From the NCBI RefSeq assembly GCF_029946515.1, contig NZ_JARZHH010000048.1, forward strand, positions 29,133 to 93,132: a stretch of 64,000 nt of DNA, written 5' to 3'. The notes under the pieces were generated by a model, which saw only the letters and a program-made list of their open reading frames with translations, was not told the DNA's origin and did no database searches. The position numbers and the translations under genes were made by a program. This document shows, piece after piece, positions 34,349 through 42,445 of the stretch. Every line of letters starts with the position of its first letter. Position 1 is the first letter of the stretch. Source of the stretch: Polyangium sp. 6x1 (GTDB lineage: Bacteria; Myxococcota_A; Polyangia; Polyangiales; Polyangiaceae).

Positions 34349-34864
34349 ATGACCGCGCAAACGTTGCTGCTCACGCCCTGGATGGTGCCCCATCAGGTCA
34401 TCTCCTGGCAGACCGCCGTGACCCTGAGCTTTCTGGGTAAGGTGGAGGTGCTCGAGACGTACGACGACGAGATTCGTTCGCCCACGATGACCATTCGCGC
34501 GCCGGCTGTGGTCCGGCTGAAGCGTCATGGGAATTCGCACAAGCGTGGCATCAAGTTTTCCCGTACGAACGTGTTCGTGCGTGACGACTTCCGCTGCCAG
34601 TACTGCGGCGTCCAGAAGGACGCGGGCGAGCTCACGTACGACCACGTCCTGCCGCGCGTGCAGGGGGGCCGTACGGTCTGGGAGAACATCGTCGCGTCTT
34701 GCCAGAGCTGCAATGCGAAGAAGCGCGGTCGCACCCCGGAGCAGGCGGGCATGAAGCTTTTGAAGAAGCCCGAGAAGCCCCGGTGGTTGCCCGCGGCCCC
34801 CGTCGTCCGGCTCGGCGCTCGCAGGATCCCCGAGATCTGGGTGCATTACTGCCCCGCGAGCTGA
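34349..34864 (+). CDS. HNH endonuclease
   Basis: 171 residues. The core RDDFRCQYCG-x(9)-TYDHVLPRVQGG-x(3)-WENIVASCQSCNAKKR holds two CxxC zinc pairs and the HNH residues His (in DHV), Asn (in WEN) and a downstream Cys/Asn, matching stand-alone HNH nucleases. GGAGAGG precedes the ATG. It lies in the array between tRNA-Leu(CAA) and the serine tRNAs. HNH genes inside tRNA arrays are known in actinobacteria and phages, where they are suspected to mobilise the array. Ends before a strong terminator. Confidence 0.92.
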   Translation: MTAQTLLLTPWMVPHQVISWQTAVTLSFLGKVEVLETYDDEIRSPTMTIRAPAVVRLKRHGNSHKRGIKFSRTNVFVRDDFRCQYCGVQKDAGELTYDHVLPRVQGGRTVWENIVASCQSCNAKKRGRTPEQAGMKLLKKPEKPRWLPAAPVVRLGARRIPEIWVHYCPAS

Positions 34865-34934
34865 CATTCCCCCCGCGCTTCGCGGCTGAGCATGGGGTTC
34901 ATCTGAAGCCGTTTCCCCGGGGCGCTGCCCCGGA

Positions 34935-34983
34935 TCCCGCGGGGGCTCTTCGTCCCTCGAAGCGCGCCCGCGGGGTCTTTTTT
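34935..34983 (+). terminator. Intrinsic terminator after the HNH gene
   Basis: CCCGCGGG-type arms (34936-34943 with 34967-34974) followed by TC and TTTTTT. The sequence just before (GGGGCGCTGCCCC) matches the dispersed REP-like family. Confidence 0.75.
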
Positions 34984-35010
34984 GAACAATCCTTCACCGA
35001 GGAGATCGTC

Positions 35011-35250
35011 GTGACGCTCGATACGAATCAATTCGAGGGCGTTCGGATTCGTTTGCCCATGGAGTCTGCAGCCGTCGCTGCAATCGTGCTCGTTGGTGTC
35101 CTGTTGCTCGCAATCGCCTCGCGGATCGTCGAGGCGAATGGGGCTTCATCGCCGGAAGGCGCGCGCTCGACGAGCGCGGCGTCGCCTTCCAGCGGGCCCG
35201 ACTCGGCGCAGTTGCTCGCGGACCGAGGACGCCCTGGGCGGCGGTTCTGA
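35011..35250 (+). CDS. Small single-span membrane protein
   Basis: 79 residues from a GTG with GAGGAG six bases upstream. A clear TM helix (AAVAAIVLVGVLLLAIASRIV) follows an N-terminal TLDTNQFEGVRIRLP, and the C-terminal half is Ser/Ala-rich. Between the HNH gene and the serine tRNAs. Function unknown; confidence rests on RBS plus TM pattern only. Confidence 0.45.
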   Translation: MTLDTNQFEGVRIRLPMESAAVAAIVLVGVLLLAIASRIVEANGASSPEGARSTSAASPSSGPDSAQLLADRGRPGRRF

Positions 35251-35316
35251 GCATGGCCGTCCAACGTTACCCTACCTGCCCCCCCACGCGGCGCTGCGGC
35301 GCCGAGCGGGGGATTT

Positions 35317-35401
35317 GGAAGAAGATCTGATCAGGGATCAGGCCTGTTTGGAAAACAGTGCGCACCCTCCGGGGTGTGAGGTTCGAGTCCTCCTTCTTCC
35401 G
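35317..35401 (+). tRNA. tRNA-Ser(GGA)
   Basis: GGAAGAA/TTCTTCC, CTGA/TCAG, CCTGT-TTGGAAA-ACAGT (anticodon GGA), long variable arm CACCC-TCC-GGGGTG, discriminator G. Confidence 0.9.
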
Positions 35402-35407
35402 CCGTAT

Positions 35408-35490
35408 AGAGAGCATTCCGGGTGTGGACCCGGCGCCGTTTTGAACACGGAGGGCAGCCTCGCTGCGGGGTTCGACTCCTCTGCTCTCTG
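35408..35490 (+). tRNA. tRNA-Ser(TGA)
   Basis: AGAGAGC/GCTCTCT, CCGG D-stem, GCCGT-TTTGAAC-ACGGA (anticodon TGA), long variable arm GCAGC-CTC-GCTGC, CGGGG-TTCGACT-CCTCT, discriminator G, encoded CCA. Confidence 0.9.
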
Positions 35491-35497
35491 CCATTCT

Positions 35498-35580
35498 GGA
35501 AGACGAACTGATCAGGGATCAGACCTGTTTCGAAAACAGTGTGCACCTACGGGTGTGGGGTTCGAGTCCTCCGTCTTCCG
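35498..35580 (+). tRNA. tRNA-Ser(CGA)
   Basis: GGAAGAC/GTCTTCC, CTGA/TCAG, CCTGT-TTCGAAA-ACAGT (anticodon CGA), variable arm CACC-TAC-GGGTG, discriminator G. Close paralog of tRNA-Ser(GGA). Confidence 0.92.
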
Positions 35581-35592
35581 CCGATCGCAACT

Positions 35593-35676
35593 GGAAGCGA
35601 GAATCGGCCGTGGGGCCGAGCCCGTTTGCTACTCGGTGCGTGCCTTCGGCATGGTGTTCGACTCACCCCGCTTCCG
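35593..35676 (+). tRNA. tRNA-Ser(GCT)
   Basis: GGAAGCG/CGCTTCC, CGGC/GCCG D-stem, anticodon loop TTGCTAC (GCT) with two imperfect stem pairs, variable arm TGCC-TTC-GGCA, TGGTG-TTCGACT-CACCC, discriminator G. Last tRNA of the array. Confidence 0.87.
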
Positions 35677-35938
35677 CAGATGTCATTTTTTGAGGAGAGG
35701 TTCGAGCCGCCTCGGCCTCGCCAACCCGCGCCAGCAGCGCGGCCGGGTCCTTGTAGCAGAGCTCGTAAAGCTCCTCTTCGGTCATTGCGAGCAGCGGCGC
35801 GAGGAGCAATCGCGCGGGCCAGGGGACCACGGGCTCGACCATCGCGATGTGCGCGCATCGCCGGGGATCGGGCGGGTCTCCGAAGAGCTTCGGGCACAGG
35901 AGCCCGCCGACCTCGAGCGAGGCTTCCGTCGGGGGCAA
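35663..35938 (-). CDS. Small hypothetical protein
   Basis: 91 residues, MPPTEASLEVGGLLCPKLF...MTEEELYELCYKDPAALLARVGEAEAA. The codon pattern looks protein-like in its C-terminal half. The stop lies inside the 3' end of tRNA-Ser(GCT) on the opposite strand. It is divergent from the hydrolase gene with a 21-base spacer. Unknown function; could be shorter, from the internal MTEEELYEL. Confidence 0.4.
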   Translation of the reverse strand: MPPTEASLEVGGLLCPKLFGDPPDPRRCAHIAMVEPVVPWPARLLLAPLLAMTEEELYELCYKDPAALLARVGEAEAARTSPQKMTSAEAG

Positions 35939-35959
35939 GCTCCGTGGTAAGAATGCTTC

Positions 35960-37024
35960 GTGCTACGCAGCCTTCTCAGCACCGCGGCCTCGCGCTTCGA
36001 TACCACCGTGGGCGGGGCCTTGCTGCTCCGGCGCGGCCGGCCCAAGGGGCACCCGGATCCCGAGGCCCTCGGCCACGCGGCGCGTATGGAAGCGCTCGCG
36101 CTGCTCCGGCACACCTACGACCGGCCCGAGCATTACGAGCCGCGGTTTTTCCCGACACCCGCGCCGATCACGCCGTCCATCACGCGCGTGCGGCCGATGG
36201 GCGGGGCCGAGCCGGGCACGGTGCTGGATCTGACGTGGCCGAGCGGGTTCGAGCCGCTCGCCGCGGACGTCCGTGAAAGGTATCTGTCGCACGAGGCGAA
36301 CGCAGCCGCGGCGGCGCGCCTCTTTTTGCATGCGGGGCCCGCGCGGCCGGCGGCGATCCTGATTCACGGATACCGCTGCGGCCAGTATCGCCTCGAAGAG
36401 CGGATCTGGCCCGTGCAATGGCTCTACGACCGCGGCCTCGACGTCGCGCTTTTCGTGCTTCCCTTCCACGCCGTGCGCTCGGACGAGGCGTCGCCGCGTT
36501 TTCCCGGCAGCGATCCGCGCGTCACGAACGAGGGCTTTCGCCAGGCCGTGCTCGATCTGCGCGCGCTCGTCTCGTTCCTGCGGGATCGTGGATCCGAGGC
36601 CGTCGGCGTCATGGGCATGAGCCTCGGCGGATATTCGACGAGCTTGCTCTCGACCGTCGATGAGCGGCTCGCATTCGCGGTCCCGATCATTCCGCTCGCC
36701 TCGATTGCCGACGTCGCGCGGGCCGCGGGCCGGTTCGTGGGCAGCCTGGAGGAGCAGCGCCGCCAGTACGAGGAGCTCGAAGCCGTGCACCGCGTCGTGA
36801 GCCCGTTCGCGCGGCCCTCGCGGATCCCTTCGGAGCAGGTGCTCGTGCTCGCGGCGAGCGAGGACAAGATCACCCCGGTGGATCACGCGCGCCGCCTCGC
36901 AGCGCATTTCAATGCGCCGCTCGAGACGTTCCACGGCGGCCATTTGCTCCAGTTTGGCCGGGCAGACGCCTTCCGCGCCGTGGGGCGGATGCTCGGGCGT
37001 CTCGGACTCTTTTCGCGGCGCTAG
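35960..37024 (+). CDS. Alpha/beta hydrolase
   Basis: 354 residues from a GTG. HGYRCG forms the oxyanion region, GMSLGGY is the nucleophile elbow (Ser), and a C-terminal ASEDKITP supplies the acid with His in FHGGHLLQF. The N-terminal 100 residues are a separate cap-like extension. This matches serine hydrolases of the abhydrolase 18/dienelactone-like groups; substrate unknown. No signal peptide. Confidence 0.85.
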   Translation: MLRSLLSTAASRFDTTVGGALLLRRGRPKGHPDPEALGHAARMEALALLRHTYDRPEHYEPRFFPTPAPITPSITRVRPMGGAEPGTVLDLTWPSGFEPLAADVRERYLSHEANAAAAARLFLHAGPARPAAILIHGYRCGQYRLEERIWPVQWLYDRGLDVALFVLPFHAVRSDEASPRFPGSDPRVTNEGFRQAVLDLRALVSFLRDRGSEAVGVMGMSLGGYSTSLLSTVDERLAFAVPIIPLASIADVARAAGRFVGSLEEQRRQYEELEAVHRVVSPFARPSRIPSEQVLVLAASEDKITPVDHARRLAAHFNAPLETFHGGHLLQFGRADAFRAVGRMLGRLGLFSRR

Positions 37025-37105
37025 GGGATGCCGGGCTCGGCGCCGCGCTCGAGCGCGCCGCCGAGGAGGAGCTCGACGACGCCACGCTCGAGCGGGCGCT
37101 CGGCG

Positions 37106-38470
37106 TCACGCGTGGCTCTTGATCATCTTCTCCAGCCGACCGAGCGCGCGCGTCAGCGACTCCTCGCCGGGGCCGAACGAGAACCGGACGTGGTGCCGGA
37201 ACCGCGAAGCCCGGTGCGCCCGTCGTTTGCCAGGGTTCACGTCGAAGAACTCGCCCGGCACGACGATCACGCGGTGCTCGAGGGCGGCCCGGAAAAACGA
37301 ATGCCCGTCGTTCAGGCCCGGCGGCAGATCCGCGACCGAGCCGAAGCAATAAAACGTCCCCTCGGGCGCCACGTCGACCTGGATGCCGAGCTTGCGCAGG
37401 CCCTCCAGCATGAGGTCGCGCTTCTTCGAGAACGTCCGCTGAATGGCCGCCGTCTCGGCCCGCACGTGCTCCATGTCGAGCAGGGGCACCGCCGCGCGCT
37501 GCATCGGCTTCGAGCCGCCGCCGTCGAGGAAGCTGCCCGCGCTCGCCACCGCGTCGATCACCTCGCGCGGCCCCACGGTCCACGTCACGCGCCAGCCCGG
37601 GTATCGCCAGTTCTTGGTCAACCCGTCGAAGATGACCACGGGGTCCTGATCGACGTCCTCCACGTACCGCGCCGCGCTCTCCATCGGCGCGGGCCCGCCG
37701 AGGCCGTACACGTAATGGGAGTAGAACTCGTCGAAGAGCATCGTGCAATCGAGGTCGCGCGCGGTGCCGACCCACGCGGCGAGCTCCTCGCCCCGGACGT
37801 GCTTGCCCGTCGGATTGCACGGGTTCGAGGTGAGGATCGCGCCGAGGCCGCGGCCCTGGATCTCCCGCCGGAGGTCGCCCACCGAAAAGGCATAACCACG
37901 CTCGCTCTCCAGGAGGATCGGGATGGGCGAGAAGAGGCGGAAGACGTCGAGCAGCTCCTCGTACGCCGTGTAATCGGGGAGGAAATGGCCGAGGTTGATC
38001 TGGCCGAGCGCGGCGGCCGCGCGCGTGAGCGACGCCCGCCCGCCGCCGGAGACGCTCACGTTCTCCGCGCTGTACCGCGAGGGCATGCCTCGCCGGTAGG
38101 CGCGATTGTAGAAATCGGCGATGGCCTCGCGCAGCTCCCAGAGGCCCGCGACGGGCGCGTATTCCTGATCGTCGCCGGCGATCGTCACGGCTTCGCAGCG
38201 CGGGGGCGCGCCCGGCAGCGGGCCGGTCTCGGGCTGGCCCTGGCCGAGGTTGCACCAGGCGTCCTCGTCGACGTCCACGCCCGGGCGATAGCCGTGCTTC
38301 GTGGCCTCGCCCATCACGTAAATCACGCCCGTCCGCGGCACCTTGCGGAACGCGCCGAGGGATTTTTCTTCATTCGGCCCGCGCAGGACGGGCTCGCTGC
38401 GGAGCTTCGGCGGCGGAGGGGCCTCGGGCTCGGCGGGCGGGGGCATGTCGATCGTATCGTTCGTGCTCAT
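37106..38470 (-). CDS. Class I/II PLP-dependent aminotransferase
   Basis: 454 residues. The fold-type I core shows SNPCNPTG, LFDEFYSHY and the PLP lysine in DGLTKNWRYPGWR. The N-terminal 25 residues are Pro/Glu-rich and probably disordered. VRFSFGPG near the C-terminus gives the substrate-carboxylate arginine. It resembles aspartate-family aminotransferases; the amino donor cannot be told. The gene follows the membrane-protein gene by 13 bases on the same strand, so they may be co-transcribed. Confidence 0.9.
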   Translation of the reverse strand: MSTNDTIDMPPPAEPEAPPPPKLRSEPVLRGPNEEKSLGAFRKVPRTGVIYVMGEATKHGYRPGVDVDEDAWCNLGQGQPETGPLPGAPPRCEAVTIAGDDQEYAPVAGLWELREAIADFYNRAYRRGMPSRYSAENVSVSGGGRASLTRAAAALGQINLGHFLPDYTAYEELLDVFRLFSPIPILLESERGYAFSVGDLRREIQGRGLGAILTSNPCNPTGKHVRGEELAAWVGTARDLDCTMLFDEFYSHYVYGLGGPAPMESAARYVEDVDQDPVVIFDGLTKNWRYPGWRVTWTVGPREVIDAVASAGSFLDGGGSKPMQRAAVPLLDMEHVRAETAAIQRTFSKKRDLMLEGLRKLGIQVDVAPEGTFYCFGSVADLPPGLNDGHSFFRAALEHRVIVVPGEFFDVNPGKRRAHRASRFRHHVRFSFGPGEESLTRALGRLEKMIKSHA

Positions 38471-38483
38471 GGCGATGAATCCG

Positions 38484-40424
38484 TCAGGCCTTGGCAGGGG
38501 GCGTCACGTCGGGCTCGTCTTTGAGGGGGACGATCTTCGGCTCCACCGTCTTCGGCATGAGCGCGAGGAAGAGGCCGAGGCAGAAGACGAGCGAGATCAG
38601 GGTGAGCGCGGTGTATTTGTCGTCGTTCCAGTAGGAGCTGATCCACACGAACTGGCTCAGCGCCGCGAGGCCGAAGAGCGGGGCCTCGATATCCCTCCGC
38701 ACCTTCGTGAGCGGCGCCGTGAGGATCATGAACGAGTAGTAATAGCAGGTGAGCTGGGACAGGAGGATCATCCAGATCTGCCCCAGGCATTGCGCCACCC
38801 ACAGGTTCTTGACCCGGCGCTGCACCCAGACGCTCAGCGCGAGGGTGAGGCCGATGATCAGATACGCGACGACCTTGTACTTCTTGTACCGCTCGTTGCG
38901 CATGTTCTTCCAGGTCTCGAAGGGGTCGGTGAGCTTGACGTCCTTCGTGAACTTCATGCGCCCGGAGGCCTTGCTCGCGGCCTCCTTGTAATGGAACACG
39001 TCGCTGATCTTCTGGACCGTGTCCGGGTTCATGAGGCCGCGGGCCTTGAGCCGCTCCGAGACGGGCGAAAGCGCCTCGCCGATCTGCGAGATCGCCTGCG
39101 CCTTCATGTCGTGCGCGACGAGGACGCGCAGGCCCATGTGGTTCGTGAGCGGGGTCTGGTCGTGGACCTCGAGCGTGTGCTTGTAGAAATCGTGATACGA
39201 GCGCGGGCCCGAGACCGCGAGGCTCAGCGGAATGAGCACCGCCGCCGCGGCCGTGCCGCCGAGGAGCATTTGCACCTGCTCGCCCGTCATCTTGCGCTTC
39301 CGCGCGATCGTCCAGCCCACGGTCACGAGCAGGCCGACGACGCAGAGGCCGGGGAAGATGCGCAAGAGCCCGGCATAAACGAGCGCCGCGCCCGCGAGCT
39401 TCGGGTATTTCTTCCGGAGCAGGCAGACCGAGAGGACGAGGAAAAAGAGCCAATCCTGCCGCAGGAACGCGCCGCCGGTCCAGTAGAACGGCGCCGACGA
39501 CTGGCAGCCCCAGAAGATCGCTCCGACCGCGAAGACGCGCCATCCGAATGCCCACCACAGAGCGGCGAACATGGCGAGCGTGTACACGATGTCGAGGGCC
39601 GAGAGGAGCTGGCAATACCACACGCTGGCCGGCTGCAATTCGGCGAAGAACCGGCCCATGATGGTCCACACGGGCGGCGGGTTGTACCCGTGGTCCTTCT
39701 GCATGTCCTCCCAGTAGCCCTTGCCCGAGACGGCCCGGAAGAACTTCACGTCTTCCTTGAACTTCTCCCAGCGCTCCGGGGGGAAGTGGTTCTTGCACGT
39801 CTCGCCGGGGTTCTCGAGGAACTGCGCGGCGGGCACGAGGAGGTTGTCGCCGCCGAGGTTCCGGATCTTCTTGTCCGGGTGGCGAACCTCCTTCGTCATG
39901 TCGATGCGCTCGACTCGGCCGTCGTCGTGCTTGTAATTGACGACCCCGAGCTCGTCCTGCGCGATGAGCGAACACTTGTAGAGGCCGTCGTACCCCATTT
40001 CTTTGAAGTACTTGGCCCCCATGTAATAGTGGAACTGGTCCCATCGGTGGTAATACTGCGGGTATCCGAAGCGGAACCCGTTGAAGTAAGCCACGATGGA
40101 CGCCACGGCGAGCGTCACGCCGATGTACTTCTTCCAGCGCTCGGAGACCGGGCGCTTCATCGCCGCGCGGTGATGCTCGTAGAAGACGCAGCCCGCCGCC
40201 GAGATGGCGAGCGCCGCCTTCATGATGTCGACGGTGCGGGCGTGGTCGTCGGTGAGCTTCGTGATCCCGAACGCGGCGAGCGCGGTCGTGCCGATCACCG
40301 CCACGTACCGGAACCAGACGCGCAGCCGCTCGTCGATCGAGCGGTCCACGAACCACAGAAGGAAGAAGTAGACGGCACTGACGAGGACGAGCAGAGATAT
40401 CTGCGGGATGCTGAGCTGCTTCAT
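38484..40424 (-). CDS. Polytopic membrane protein, GT-C glycosyltransferase-like
   Basis: 646 residues from MKQLSIPQISLL. About 11 or 12 TM helices, with a large hydrophilic loop after the third (RWDQFHYYMGAKYFKEMGYDGLYK). The early WDQFHYYMGAKYF pattern and the single big loop resemble GT-C mannosyltransferase-type (DUF2029-like) enzymes that use polyprenyl-phosphate sugars, but no DXD-type motif is certain. A GTG at 40499 would add 25 residues. The start here has no strong RBS. Confidence 0.8.
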   Translation of the reverse strand: MKQLSIPQISLLVLVSAVYFFLLWFVDRSIDERLRVWFRYVAVIGTTALAAFGITKLTDDHARTVDIMKAALAISAAGCVFYEHHRAAMKRPVSERWKKYIGVTLAVASIVAYFNGFRFGYPQYYHRWDQFHYYMGAKYFKEMGYDGLYKCSLIAQDELGVVNYKHDDGRVERIDMTKEVRHPDKKIRNLGGDNLLVPAAQFLENPGETCKNHFPPERWEKFKEDVKFFRAVSGKGYWEDMQKDHGYNPPPVWTIMGRFFAELQPASVWYCQLLSALDIVYTLAMFAALWWAFGWRVFAVGAIFWGCQSSAPFYWTGGAFLRQDWLFFLVLSVCLLRKKYPKLAGAALVYAGLLRIFPGLCVVGLLVTVGWTIARKRKMTGEQVQMLLGGTAAAAVLIPLSLAVSGPRSYHDFYKHTLEVHDQTPLTNHMGLRVLVAHDMKAQAISQIGEALSPVSERLKARGLMNPDTVQKISDVFHYKEAASKASGRMKFTKDVKLTDPFETWKNMRNERYKKYKVVAYLIIGLTLALSVWVQRRVKNLWVAQCLGQIWMILLSQLTCYYYSFMILTAPLTKVRRDIEAPLFGLAALSQFVWISSYWNDDKYTALTLISLVFCLGLFLALMPKTVEPKIVPLKDEPDVTPPAKA

Positions 40425-40903
40425 TCGACGCTTCGTGCGATGCGAAAAGGAGGGCCGCGCCGCCGTCACGGACGGTCCGGCGGCGACGTTCGGCGACACC
40501 TTAGGCGGACCTTGGCCGATTGCCTAGTGCGATGAGCCACGTCGCTTCACGCGGCGCGTCAGTCCCCCACGGTCGCCCGCCGCAAACGGCGTTTCGCAGC
40601 TTCGGTCAGGGCGCGCCCCAGGGGAGGAGCGGACGGGACCGGAGCGCTTCACGGCAAGCCCCGAGCGATACGGGAAGGGCTCGTCTTCCCGCCTCGGGCG
40701 GAGCGGGAAGACGCGCGGAACACGCACGAAATCCCGCGCGCTCCGGCGTGCCGCTCGTGTATCGTCGGGCCGTGGTCACGAAAGTGATTTCGCCATTCTT
40801 CGCGGTGGTGCCAGGGGGAAGCGGCAAGCCGTCGTCGCGCGGTGATCAGAGCCCGCCTTCGCGGGTCGAGCGATCGGGTCGCGGCGAACGCGAGGAAGGG
40901 GAG
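40425..40903. other. Spacer upstream of a hypothetical gene
   Basis: About 480 bases. In-frame sequence upstream of 40904 is Arg/Ser/Pro-rich and looks non-coding except possibly from the GTG at 40772. No terminator or RNA recognised. Confidence 0.35.
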
Positions 40904-41350
40904 ATGGGCTTCGTGATCGAGGCGGGCGACGCCGCGGAGCCGCTGCCCTGCAGGCTCGTGCTCGGCTTTCGCGAAGCGCTCTCGGCCGCCGAGGATCCGG
41001 CCGTGGCCATGCCTGCGCGGCTCGTGATCGTCGAGCCCGACGCGATGACCGACGACTGGCTCGCGCGCTGGTCCGAGGACGACGTGCAGGTGCGTCGCAC
41101 CGTGACGATCTGTCGCACGCACGACGGCACGAAGGTGACCGCGGTCGTCACGCTCGCCTCGTACGGGCGGGGCACGGCGACGTCGCTCGCGGTCGAGTCG
41201 GTCACGCTCCCGCAGCGCCGTCGCATCGTGCGCAGCGGCGTGCATCCGAAGTCGTTCCTCGACGCGGTGCTGTCCCGTGTGCGGCAAGGGCAACAAGGCA
41301 GCGCGGGCGTCGCGAGCTTCGAGCCGAGCGATCCGTCGCCGTCCGCGTGA
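40904..41350 (+). CDS. Hypothetical protein
   Basis: 148 residues from MGFVIEAGDAAEPLPCRLVL, with GAGGAAGGGGAG directly before the ATG. A GTG at 40772 would give 192 residues. The sequence looks like a compact alpha/beta domain (ARLVIVEPDAMTDDWLARW; VRRTVTICRTHDGTKVTAVVTL) with a basic C-terminal helix. No family recognised. The downstream RNA-like region follows within 80 bases. Confidence 0.7.
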   Translation: MGFVIEAGDAAEPLPCRLVLGFREALSAAEDPAVAMPARLVIVEPDAMTDDWLARWSEDDVQVRRTVTICRTHDGTKVTAVVTLASYGRGTATSLAVESVTLPQRRRIVRSGVHPKSFLDAVLSRVRQGQQGSAGVASFEPSDPSPSA

Positions 41351-41602
41351 AGCAACAAAGCAGCGCTCGAACGCCTGGTTTTCTCGCGTTTCGCGGTTTG
41401 CGCCGTGGACGCTGAGGTGATAGGGTCGAAGCAGTACCGGAGGGATTCACATCCGGGATTGGTCCTGCTGGGGAGCACCCTGGCGTCGGTACGAAACCAC
41501 ATCGTCGCGCCTTGCGCACGTCGATGCTTCGAACGAACACCCACGCCTGCCGAGCGCGCGAGCGCAGGCTCGGCAACGGGGTGCCGGCAAGCCGGAGGAG
41601 GG

Positions 41603-41656
41603 ATGGTCACCATGCAGAATACCCGTGGCTCTAACCCGGAGGCTTCGGGCTACTGA
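41603..41656 (+). other. Possible 17-codon leader peptide
   Basis: GGAGGAGG immediately before an ATG opens MVTMQNTRGSNPEASGY-stop inside the structured region, just after a CCGGC-AA-GCCGG hairpin. Spacing to the ATG is short; the second ATG at 41612 is better placed. Could be a leader peptide or chance. Confidence 0.25.
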
Positions 41657-41827
41657 CCATCACGAGGTGCTCGTAGCGGCGTTCGCGCCGCGGGGCATCA
41701 GGTCCTCCGGCATGGAGGCGCCATGAGGCGCGCCTCTTCACCGGCGGGCCGGGTCAGAGTTGGCCTCCGCCTGGATCTCGACATCGACGGGAGTCGACGC
41801 GGAGTCCAGGCCAGGGATGTGGGGCCT

Positions 41828-41867
41828 GAGCGGGCCAGAGGTGAGACCTCCGGCCCGCTCTTTTTTT
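41828..41867 (+). terminator. Strong intrinsic terminator with no CDS upstream
   Basis: Perfect 9-bp stem GAGCGGGCC/GGCCCGCTC (41828-41836 with 41852-41860) with inner GGAGGT-type pairing and seven T (41861-41867). The nearest upstream CDS ends 478 bases away, implying a transcribed non-coding RNA. Confidence 0.85.
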
Positions 41868-41902
41868 GTGCTCGCAGACCGCCGCGCGCCACGCTCACGG
41901 CG

Positions 41903-42445
41903 ATGTCCTTCTCCGCTGCAACGCTTCTCCTCGTCGTCCTCGCCGGGGCGCTCTTCGTCGGGTGCGGCGACGGCAAGGTCGACCCCCATCACCCCGGCGA
42001 GCTGCTCGGCACGTACGAGGTTTCCGCCACGCGCAAGACGACGACATGCGGCGAAGGCGCGCTCGGCTCGCCCGCGACGTGGGAGTTCGACGTCCGCCTC
42101 TCGCGCGGCGACGGCGCTCTCTACTGGGACAGCGGCGCCGAGGTCACCCCCGGGACGCTCGGCCCCGACGATCGCAGCTTCTCGTTCGATACGAGCCTCG
42201 CCGTCGACATGCGCGCGGGCGAGGCGCCGAGCAACCTGCCGCCTTGCACGATCGTGCGCGGCGATCACGCCGAGGGGCAACTCGACGAGGACGCGGGGAG
42301 TTTTTCGGGCGAGCTCGCGTATACGTTCACGCCGTCGCAGGGTTCGGTCTGCGCGGATCTCGTCACGGGCGCGCAGCCGACCTTCGCGGCCCTGCCGTGC
42401 GCGATGACGTACGCGCTCTCGGCCAAGCGAACCGTCGCGCCGTGA
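41903..42445 (+). CDS. Lipoprotein, unknown function
   Basis: 180 residues. Signal peptide with lipobox LFVGC, then a beta-rich domain with four Cys after the lipid Cys (CGEG, PPC, CADL, LPC) that could form two disulfides. The sequence resembles no family I know. The stop overlaps the start of the next membrane-protein gene (TGATG), so they are translated together. Confidence 0.78.
   Translation: MSFSAATLLLVVLAGALFVGCGDGKVDPHHPGELLGTYEVSATRKTTTCGEGALGSPATWEFDVRLSRGDGALYWDSGAEVTPGTLGPDDRSFSFDTSLAVDMRAGEAPSNLPPCTIVRGDHAEGQLDEDAGSFSGELAYTFTPSQGSVCADLVTGAQPTFAALPCAMTYALSAKRTVAP

Larger units (their letters stand above)
41427..41867 (+). ncRNA. Probable structured non-coding RNA or long 3' leader with intrinsic terminator
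   Basis: A gene-free 550-base region contains at least three perfect inverted repeats: GTACCG/CGGTAC (41434-41439 with 41487-41492), TGCCGAGC/GCTCGGCA (41548-41555 with 41568-41575) and GCCTGGA/TCCAGGC (41769-41775 with 41805-41811). It ends in a strong terminator. No tmRNA, RNase P, SRP or known riboswitch signature was found. A weak promoter (TTGCGC at 41398, 17-base spacer, TAGGGT) is possible. The limits are estimates. Confidence 0.35.

Noticed and set aside
41427..41867. tmRNA, RNase P RNA, SRP RNA or cobalamin riboswitch
   Set aside because: None of their conserved cores (tRNA-like ends with a tag frame, P4 strands, SRP tetraloop region, B12 box) could be found.
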